Positions 1 to 5,418 of a DNA stretch of 6,088 bases are shown one piece after another. The stretch comes from Candidatus Rokuibacteriota bacterium (lineage in GTDB: Bacteria > Methylomirabilota > Methylomirabilia > Rokubacteriales > CSP1-6), in NCBI GenBank assembly GCA_016201575.1, contig JACQCN010000286.1, positions 1-6,088 on the forward strand, given 5' to 3'. Below the pieces are notes generated by a model. The model saw nothing but the letters and a program-made list of their open reading frames with translations, did no database searches and was not told the DNA's origin. The position numbers and the translations under genes were made by a program. The number at the start of each line of letters is the position of its first letter. Within the stretch, counting starts at the first letter, position 1.

Positions 1-735
1 ATCGAGAGCGACCGCGGCCGCGGCGTACACGCGCTCGAAGCGCGCCCGGCCGACCGTCATCGGGCCTGCGAACACCGGGATGGGCTCCTCCCCTCGCCGC
101 TCTCCCCGCTCGATCGCCACCCGCAGCGAGGGCGGTGCCGCTGTCTCCCGGGCGAAGCGGACCGTGACCTCGTGAGCGCCGAGGAGCGACCCGTACGGGG
201 GAGGCTGTCCGTCGACCGTGACCGCCACCGGCTCGGAGCCGACGGCTACGATCCTCACCAGGGTAGGCTCCGGCAGGACGATCGCGCCGCGCCAGACGGC
301 GCGGAACGGCAGCGCTTCACGGCCGGGCACGCGGAAGAACCGCCGGTTGTTGAGGAAGAGCCGGGGAAACGAGTCGGCGTCGAAATCGAGCGTCCGATCG
401 ACGCGGTGGTACAGATCGGGCGCGACAACGTCGTCGGGGGAGCCGACTCCGCGGATCGAATATGCCGCCTCGAAACCCCGGGTCGGGAGGAGCGCCGCGA
501 CGGAGCCCTTGACCAGAACCAGCCCCACCAGCACGGCGGCGACGGCGAGCGGCATCCGGCTGCAGGGCGGCGGCAGCGCCAGCCGTGCGAGGGCCACCAC
601 CAGCGCGGCGGCACTCAGGAGGGACAGCGGGATCCCCGGCAACAGCGCGTGCGACGCATTGGGCACGAGCACGTAGGCGACGGCGAGGGCGGTCGTCGCC
701 GTCGCGAGCAAGCGGTGGTTTCGCGGGGCCGGCAT
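1..735 (-). CDS. Membrane protein with probable PA14-like ectodomain, 3' end outside the window
   Basis: Partial CDS found by translating from the ATG at 735: 245 codons are open to the left edge with no stop. The start overlaps the stop of the preceding gene as TGATG, and a GGAG lies 9 bases before it. Residues 1-85 hold three hydrophobic segments (about 8-25, 31-52, 63-84). Residues 86-225 form a soluble, strand-rich domain: FEAAYSIRG (88-96), then LPFRAVWRGAIVLP (142-155), VRIVAVGSEPVAVTVDG (160-176) and HEVTVRFA (188-195). The pattern 'vrW.G.i..p......l.....v.v.vDG' resembles the PA14 sugar-binding beta-sandwich, inserted into or joined to many GT39-type membrane proteins. The last residues (RFERVYAAAAVALD) look like the approach to another membrane helix, so the ectodomain is probably flanked by helices and faces the periplasm or outside. 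Family membership is inferred from pattern only. It may bind or process the glycan made by this operon. Confidence 0.8.
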   Translation of the reverse strand, partial: MPAPRNHRLLATATTALAVAYVLVPNASHALLPGIPLSLLSAAALVVALARLALPPPCSRMPLAVAAVLVGLVLVKGSVAALLPTRGFEAAYSIRGVGSPDDVVAPDLYHRVDRTLDFDADSFPRLFLNNRRFFRVPGREALPFRAVWRGAIVLPEPTLVRIVAVGSEPVAVTVDGQPPPYGSLLGAHEVTVRFARETAAPPSLRVAIERGERRGEEPIPVFAGPMTVGRARFERVYAAAAVALD

Positions 736-2462
736 CACGCTCGGCTCCGGAACCGGGTCGACTCCCACCACGTGGCCGGATGGCCGGCCAGGAGGCAGAG
801 CGGCAGGACGAAGGCGAGTCGGAAGCGGACGAGCAGGCCGACCGTCGGCACCGTCAGGCCGAGCGCGGACGCCAGGACGAGCGAGTACGCAAGGATGCAG
901 GCCGCCAGCGCCGGCTCCCGCCGGACCGCCCGAGGCCCCCCCCACGCGACGACGACGAGGAGCGCCGCGATCAGCCCAGCTTCTGCGGTCGACAGGGCCC
1001 GGAGCGCGCCGGTGGCGCCGGCGCCGCTAAAACGGGTGAACGGGGTCGGGGTCAGCGCGGCGTTGAAGAGCGCCGTGGGCAGGTAGCGGACGACCGAGAG
1101 CGTGTCGCGCAGCTCGACATCGGCGTCGATGTTCGACGCGCCCCCGTACTCGAGCAGCGCGCTCCGCTGCTTACGGATCGAAAAAATGCTGCCGAGGGCA
1201 TCCCAGAACGTGCTCGATGTCTCGGGCCTGGCGGGCCTCGCACCGTCCGCTGCCGGAAAGAGTGTGCTGGTCGCCGGCCGTGTCTCGTCGACTGAGTGGC
1301 CCGGCGCCGCGCTGGCTGCGCTCCCGTCGCCGCCCCCTCCCATCTGCCGCCGGAGCTGCTCGAGAGCGCGGCGGGCGGCGGCATTGATCGCCTCGTTCGA
1401 CTCGTAGTGAACCGACGCCGCACCGCGCAGTTGCCAGTACGCTCCGTCCACGTCCCCGATCGACAGCATGTACCGGGCCAGGCGCAGGTGGCTCTCCTCG
1501 CGGTCGCGGGGCTTGCCGAGCCACTCGGGGTTGACCAGGCCGCTCAAGAGCACCGCGGCCGCGAGCCCGACGACGAGGCTCGCCGACCGGGCTGCCTCGG
1601 ACCGGGCGCCGCGCGCGAGGCCGACGAGCACTTTGACGGCGGCGGCGAGCCCGATGGCGAGGACGAGGGCGACGCCGACGTAGAAACGCAGCCGGAAGAT
1701 CAGGAAGAGCGCGAGCGCCTGCTCGGCGCCCCAGCCGAGCGCGGCCGCGCGGCGCGCACCCTGGAACCGGTGAAACCCGAACAGGAACGCGATGATCAGG
1801 AAGATCATGGGCGCGTCCTTCAGGAGCTGCGTCGACCAGAGCACGAGCGAGGGCCAGAAGGCCACCAGCACGGCGACGAGGCGCCCGCCTCCCGCCCCCC
1901 AGAGGGCCCTGCCCAGCAGGAACGCCAAGAGGACGCTCGCGCCCGCGGTCCAGATCTGACTGAAGATGACGTAGTACGGGTGCGGGCCGAAGCACCGGTA
2001 CGCGAGCGTGACCAGCAGCGGGTAGTCGGGCGAGCCCGAGACGAACGGCAGCCCCAGCCCCGCGCGGAGGGCGACGGCAGCGCCGCGCGCGTACTCGTGG
2101 AAGTAGGCCGAGTCGGGGGAGAAGACCCAGAAGCCGCCGCCGATCTGGAGTGGGCCGAACAGCGGCAGCGCCCGGGCGGAGACCTCGTAGAGGGCCACGG
2201 CGAGAGCCGAGCGCAGGAGGGCGCTGGCGACGACCACCGCGGTAGCAACGCGGTCACCGGCGGCCAGGAACGAGCCCGCGCCGAGGGCGGTCATGCCGCC
2301 GAGCCAGAAGAGCGCGAGCGACACGCCACGCGGCAGCGGCAGCGCCGCGAGGACGACGAGGGCCAAGCCGAGCGCTCCCGCGAGTCGTGTGACGCGCCCC
2401 TCCCTCCCCCCCACCCCGAAGCCCCCCGGCCTCGGGGCGCTATTCGCGCCTTCCGGATCCAT
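735..2462 (-). CDS. Multi-pass membrane protein, probable GT-C glycosyltransferase or polysaccharide polymerase
   Basis: Complete, 575 residues, ATG start and TGA stop. Hydrophobic segments lie near 26-43, 48-68, 72-93, 165-188, 194-210, 217-232, 246-283 (one or two helices), 294-310, 494-508, 517-538 and 543-560, giving about 10-12 membrane helices. An early loop has FSPDSAYFHEYA (114-125) and SPDYPLL (144-150), recalling the acidic first loop of GT39/ArnT-type GT-C enzymes. WSTQLLKDAPMIF (209-221) and RFRLAFVLPLCLLAG (546-560) also recall lipid-carrier-dependent transferases and O-antigen polymerases. A soluble segment at 311-465 holds a low-complexity Gly/Ala/Ser/Pro linker (375-418), then SNIDADVELRDTLSVVRYLP (443-462) and TPTPF. 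The start overlaps asnB by 23 bp without a Shine-Dalgarno sequence; a GTG at codon 17 (2414) is an alternative. The N-terminus (10-23) is Gly/Arg-rich, encoded by a G-run. The gene is certain; the function rests on topology and remembered motifs and is moderate at best. It may act on undecaprenyl-linked sugars facing the periplasm. Confidence 0.82.
   Translation of the reverse strand: MDPEGANSAPRPGGFGVGGREGRVTRLAGALGLALVVLAALPLPRGVSLALFWLGGMTALGAGSFLAAGDRVATAVVVASALLRSALAVALYEVSARALPLFGPLQIGGGFWVFSPDSAYFHEYARGAAVALRAGLGLPFVSGSPDYPLLVTLAYRCFGPHPYYVIFSQIWTAGASVLLAFLLGRALWGAGGGRLVAVLVAFWPSLVLWSTQLLKDAPMIFLIIAFLFGFHRFQGARRAAALGWGAEQALALFLIFRLRFYVGVALVLAIGLAAAVKVLVGLARGARSEAARSASLVVGLAAAVLLSGLVNPEWLGKPRDREESHLRLARYMLSIGDVDGAYWQLRGAASVHYESNEAINAAARRALEQLRRQMGGGGDGSAASAAPGHSVDETRPATSTLFPAADGARPARPETSSTFWDALGSIFSIRKQRSALLEYGGASNIDADVELRDTLSVVRYLPTALFNAALTPTPFTRFSGAGATGALRALSTAEAGLIAALLVVVAWGGPRAVRREPALAACILAYSLVLASALGLTVPTVGLLVRFRLAFVLPLCLLAGHPATWWESTRFRSRA
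745..748 (-). promoter_or_regulatory. Shine-Dalgarno site for the PA14-like membrane protein
   Basis: GGAG lies 9 bases before the ATG at 735, inside the last codons of the preceding membrane protein gene. It supports the ATG that overlaps the preceding stop codon (TGATG) as the true start, and stop-start re-initiation is likely here. Confidence 0.6.
936..943 (-). repeat. Homopolymer run of eight G in a coding sequence
   Basis: A run of eight G on the coding strand encodes Trp507-Gly508-Gly509 of the multi-pass membrane protein. It lies after a hydrophobic helix and before the last two. The frame is intact as sequenced. Such runs can slip during replication or be misread in sequencing. Confidence 0.5.
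2397..2417 (-). other. G-quadruplex motif early in the membrane protein message
   Basis: On the message strand the tracts are G4, T, G7, A, G3, A, G4: four G-runs of at least three with single-base loops, the arrangement that gives the most stable quadruplexes. A further G6 run lies at 2422-2427, upstream on the message. The motif begins about 45 bases after the ATG at 2462 and encodes the Gly/Arg-rich N-terminus (around residues 16-22), where protein sequence looks unconstrained. Folding has not been tested. Confidence 0.5.
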
Positions 2463-4395
2463 CCGGAAGGGGGCGCCGCCAGGCGGGCAGCTGCTCGAGC
2501 CATAGCTCGAGCGTCAGCAGCGACCAGAGCAGCGCGCTGTGATCGGCCCGACCTTCGAGGTGGGCGTCGACGAGCGAGCGCACGTAGGTCGCGTCGAGGT
2601 AATCGCGGAGCCTCGGGGTCGGCTGGGAGAGGACGTCCCGCACGACCTTCTGGAGGTTCGTGCGGAGCCAGTACGCCATGGGCACGCCGAACCCCATCTT
2701 GCCGCGGCGGCGGATCTCGCCGGGCAGGAGGTCGGCGAAGGCGCGCTTGAGAACGACCTTGCTCGTCCCGCCCGAGAGCTTCATGCCGTCGGGAACCGTC
2801 GCGGCGTACTCGACGAGCGCGACGTCGAGGAGCGGCGAGCGCGCTTCGAGGCCGTGCGCCATCGTGCACCGGTCCATCTTCACGAGCAGGTCGTCGAGCA
2901 GGTACGTCTTGAAGTTCAGGTAGAGCAGCCGCGAGAGCGGCGAGCACCCCTGGATCCGCTCGAGGTGCGGGCCGAAGTAGTCGCTCTGCCGAAGGCGGCT
3001 CTCCGCGAGGAGCTCCGGCCGGAGAAGCCGGTCGAGCGCCAGGTCGGCCGTCCCGAAGCTCTCCGAGAACCGCTCGTAGAACGGGAGCCTGGCGCTCCGC
3101 ACGAACCGGCTCAGCCGGTCGAGCCGCGCGCGCCGGTCGGCCGACCGCGGCAGTCGCGAGAGGAGCGCCTCGCCCAGGCGGAGCGCGGCGTCCGGGAGGC
3201 GCTCGGCCAGCAGCGTCGCGTAGAAGCGCCGGTAGCCGGCGAACAGCTCGTCTCCGCCGTCGCCGTTCAGCACCACGGTGACCTTCTCCCGGGCCAGTCG
3301 CGAGAGCACGAAGCTCGGGATCGCCGACGAGTCACGGAACGGTCCGTCGTGATGCCAGATCAGCGGCTCGAGCAGATCGGCGGCCTCGGATTCGACGACG
3401 TACTCCGTGTGGTCGGTGCCGAAACGGCGGGCGACCGCGCGCGCATGCGTCGTCTCGTCGTAGCCGGGGGCGTCGCGAAAGCCGATGGTGAACGTCTTGA
3501 CGGGCGCGGGCGAGAGCCGGCTCATCACGCCCACCACGATCGTGGAGTCGATGCCCCCGCTGAGGAAGGCTCCCAGCGGGACGTCGGAGATGAGGCGCTT
3601 GCGGACCGCCTCGGTCACGAGACCGCGGACGCGGTCGGCCACCTCGGCCGGCCTCGGCGCCCGATTGCCGGCGGCGCTCTTGGCGTCGGGGAATTTCAGA
3701 TCCCAGTACTCGCTCAGACGGGGCCGGCCCGTCGCGTCGACCGTCAGCGTGTGGCCGGGCGGGACCTGCCGCACCCCGCGATAGAAGGTCCGGGGGCCCG
3801 GCACGTAGCCGAAGATGAGGAAGGGGGCGATCGCGCTCGCGTCGACCTCCACCGGCCCGGACGGATGCTGCAGGAGCGCCTTGATTTCCGAGGCGAACAG
3901 GAACGTCTTCCCGTCGCTCCAGTAGAAGAGGGGCTTCTTCCCCACCCGGTCGCGGGCCAGGAAGAGCCGGCCGCGCGGCCGGTCCCAGAGGGCGAACGCG
4001 AACATGCCGTCGAGATCCTGGACGCACGCCTCTCCCCGCTCCTCGTAGAGGTGAAGGATGACCTCGGTGTCGCTGCGCGACTTGAACCGATGCCCCCGCG
4101 CGGCCAGCCGGTCGGCCAGGCCGGCGAAGTTGTAGATCTCCCCGTTGAAGACGATCCAGAGCTGGTCGTCCTCGTTGGAGAGGGGCTGCCGGGCGCTCTC
4201 GGAGAGATCGATGATCTTGAGCCGCGTGCTCGCGAGACCGACCGGGGGCCTCCCCGCGCCGCCGCCGGCGACGCCTTCGAGGTGCACGCCCTGGCTGTCC
4301 GGCCCGCGGTGGTGGATCGCCGCCTGCATGAGCCCCAGGATCTCGGGCACGGCCGGCGAGCCGTCGAGGTTCACGAAGCCGCAGATGCCGCACAC
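2440..4395 (-). CDS. asnB: Asparagine synthetase (glutamine-hydrolysing) family amidotransferase, AsnB-type
   Basis: Complete, 651 residues, GTG start and TAG stop. The start is certain, since class II amidotransferases need Cys2 as the N-terminal nucleophile after Met removal and the protein reads M-C-G-I-C-G. Glutaminase domain (about 1-215): Cys2, HHRGPDS (28-34), Arg58, FNGEIYN (83-89) and SDTEV (108-112), matching the glutamine-binding residues of E. coli AsnB. Synthetase domain (about 250-630): PP-loop SGGIDS (279-284), NGDGGDELFAGY (377-388), KMDRCTMAHGLEARSPLLD (506-524) and KMGFGVP (566-572). All catalytic motifs are intact. It is longer than E. coli AsnB (554 residues), like the AsnB relatives of roughly 600-650 residues in Bacillus and in exopolysaccharide clusters. 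The family's basic reaction is aspartate + glutamine + ATP to asparagine. Set between glycan genes, it may instead amidate a uronic acid or another glycan carboxylate, as proposed for relatives in O-antigen and exosortase-linked clusters. Its start lies 3 bp after the methyltransferase stop. Confidence 0.95.
   Translation of the reverse strand: MCGICGFVNLDGSPAVPEILGLMQAAIHHRGPDSQGVHLEGVAGGGAGRPPVGLASTRLKIIDLSESARQPLSNEDDQLWIVFNGEIYNFAGLADRLAARGHRFKSRSDTEVILHLYEERGEACVQDLDGMFAFALWDRPRGRLFLARDRVGKKPLFYWSDGKTFLFASEIKALLQHPSGPVEVDASAIAPFLIFGYVPGPRTFYRGVRQVPPGHTLTVDATGRPRLSEYWDLKFPDAKSAAGNRAPRPAEVADRVRGLVTEAVRKRLISDVPLGAFLSGGIDSTIVVGVMSRLSPAPVKTFTIGFRDAPGYDETTHARAVARRFGTDHTEYVVESEAADLLEPLIWHHDGPFRDSSAIPSFVLSRLAREKVTVVLNGDGGDELFAGYRRFYATLLAERLPDAALRLGEALLSRLPRSADRRARLDRLSRFVRSARLPFYERFSESFGTADLALDRLLRPELLAESRLRQSDYFGPHLERIQGCSPLSRLLYLNFKTYLLDDLLVKMDRCTMAHGLEARSPLLDVALVEYAATVPDGMKLSGGTSKVVLKRAFADLLPGEIRRRGKMGFGVPMAYWLRTNLQKVVRDVLSQPTPRLRDYLDATYVRSLVDAHLEGRADHSALLWSLLTLELWLEQLPAWRRPLPDGSGRRE
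2449..2470 (-). promoter_or_regulatory. Perfect hairpin carrying the start codon of the multi-pass membrane protein gene
   Basis: Perfect inverted repeat with 10-bp arms (2449-2458 and 2461-2470) and a 2-base centre. A two-base loop is not feasible, so the message would form an 8-bp stem CCUUCCGG/CCGGAAGG with the hexaloop AUGGAU, which contains the AUG of the downstream gene. It sits in the last codons of asnB, just before its stop. There is no U-tract after it, so it does not read as an intrinsic terminator. Ribosomes finishing asnB would melt it. The repeat is seen directly; a role in translational coupling is inferred. Confidence 0.5.
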
Positions 4396-4398
4396 GGC

Positions 4399-5418
4399 CT
4401 ACGCTCCGGGCCGCTCGCCGAAGACCCGCCAGCCGTACTTGCCGGTCGGGCTGATCCGCACGTTGACCAGGTTCGCGCGCCGGGCCCACTCCTGCATGTG
4501 CCCGGCGTTGTAGTAGAAGCGGATCGGCGCCGCCAGCCGGTCGAACCAGTCGGCGACGCTCACCTGGAACGGGTATTCCGCGTACATCTTGACGCGGGAG
4601 AAGAACAGAGCCTCGACGAGGCCGCGGAGCGGCCGCCAGCGGCGGAGCAGGCGGTAGGGGCCGATGAAGAAGGCCCAGTCGACGAGCGCCGCGAGCTGGC
4701 TCAGCCGGGTGACGAGCGGGAATGGCAGGCGGGTCGTCACGCGGCGGACAGCCTTCAGACACGCGTTCACGACTCTCCGAGAGTCGCTGTACACCCAGAT
4801 GAAGACGGCGCCCCCGGGCTTCACCGTGTCGACCACGCACTGGAACGCCCGCTCGGGATCCGGCAGGTGGTGCAGCACGCCGAGGCAGTAGGCGAAGTCG
4901 AACCGTCCCGGCGGGAACGGCAGGCGGTACGCGTCGGCCTGCACCAGGTCGACGTTCTTCATCTCCCCGACGTTGCTCGCGGAGACATCGATGGCACGGC
5001 TGTAGTCGGCGCCGACCATCTCCGCGCCGAAGCGCGCCGCGTTGATGAGGTGGCGGCCGAAGCCGCAGCCGACGTCGAGACCGCGCTTGCCGTAGAAGAA
5101 CTCCTCGCCGATCGGGGCGATGTAGTTGAGGAAGTTCTCCTCGAACGAGCAGACCATGCGGCCGAACCGCGTCCACTGGTAGCCGAAGCTCCTCTGGCTC
5201 CGCTCCTTGAGCGCCTCGGCCTCGCCGCGGACCGCCGGCGATGCGGCAGCGGCGCCGCGCAGGATCCGCGGGATCGAGTCGACGACCGGGTACGTGCCGC
5301 AGGCGCAGCGGAGGGTGCCGCTCGCGATCGCCCCGCCCGTGCCGAAGGTCGGCTCGAGCAGCGTGAAGCGCTGGCGGCACTCCGGACAGATCAGGATCTC
5401 AAGGAATTCTGGTCGCAT
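4399..5418 (-). CDS. SAM-dependent class I methyltransferase with N-terminal zinc ribbon
   Basis: Complete, 339 residues, ATG start and TAG stop. Residues 1-52 resemble a Trm112/UPF0434-like zinc ribbon: Cys11-Pro-Glu-Cys14 and Cys38-Ala-Cys40 give four likely metal ligands, and the flanking 'LICPEC' and 'YPVVDSIPRIL' are typical. A Rossmann methyltransferase follows: motif I LDVGCGFG (114-121), an acidic residue after strand 2 (GADYS, Asp138), ADAYRLPF (161-168) and VLHHLPDPERAF (181-192). Residues 215-339 form a less conserved, aromatic-rich C-terminal region that may hold the acceptor site. The start is fixed by the zinc ribbon, which begins within ten residues of it. It overlaps the preceding glycosyltransferase by 20 bp and has only a poorly spaced purine-rich stretch upstream (around 5432-5440), so coupled translation is likely. 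This architecture is common in glycan and secondary-metabolite clusters; here it may methylate a sugar or a glycan end. Ubiquinone/menaquinone C-methyltransferase (UbiE) hits would be superficial. The substrate is unknown. Confidence 0.93.
   Translation of the reverse strand: MRPEFLEILICPECRQRFTLLEPTFGTGGAIASGTLRCACGTYPVVDSIPRILRGAAAASPAVRGEAEALKERSQRSFGYQWTRFGRMVCSFEENFLNYIAPIGEEFFYGKRGLDVGCGFGRHLINAARFGAEMVGADYSRAIDVSASNVGEMKNVDLVQADAYRLPFPPGRFDFAYCLGVLHHLPDPERAFQCVVDTVKPGGAVFIWVYSDSRRVVNACLKAVRRVTTRLPFPLVTRLSQLAALVDWAFFIGPYRLLRRWRPLRGLVEALFFSRVKMYAEYPFQVSVADWFDRLAAPIRFYYNAGHMQEWARRANLVNVRISPTGKYGWRVFGERPGA
4404..4407 (-). promoter_or_regulatory. Shine-Dalgarno site for the asnB GTG start
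   Basis: The message strand reads GGAG followed by 8 bases (including the methyltransferase TAG stop) and then GTG. The spacing is in the usual range and supports the non-ATG start that the catalytic Cys2 requires. The site lies inside the end of the methyltransferase gene. Confidence 0.65.

Noticed and set aside
172..1086. Plus-strand open frame (about 300 codons)
   Set aside because: It is antisense to the PA14-like and membrane protein genes. Its Arg/Gly-rich composition and lack of any domain mark it as spurious.
2449..2470. The inverted repeat as an intrinsic terminator
   Set aside because: No T-rich tract follows it on either strand, and the operon clearly continues past it.
1296..2750. 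Long plus-strand open frame (about 480 codons)
   Set aside because: It is antisense to the membrane protein gene. The product is low-complexity, Arg/Glu/Gly-rich and has no motifs, as expected from GC-rich DNA with few stop codons.
4770..4786. CGACTCT/AGAGTCG hairpin inside the methyltransferase gene
   Set aside because: A 7-bp stem with a 3-base loop in coding sequence is about what chance gives in 6 kb of GC-rich DNA, and it has no positional link to a start or stop codon.
3332..5380. Long alternative minus-strand frame (about 680 codons)
   Set aside because: It is out of frame with both the methyltransferase and asnB, whose frames contain all the conserved motifs. Its product is Arg/Pro/Ala-rich.
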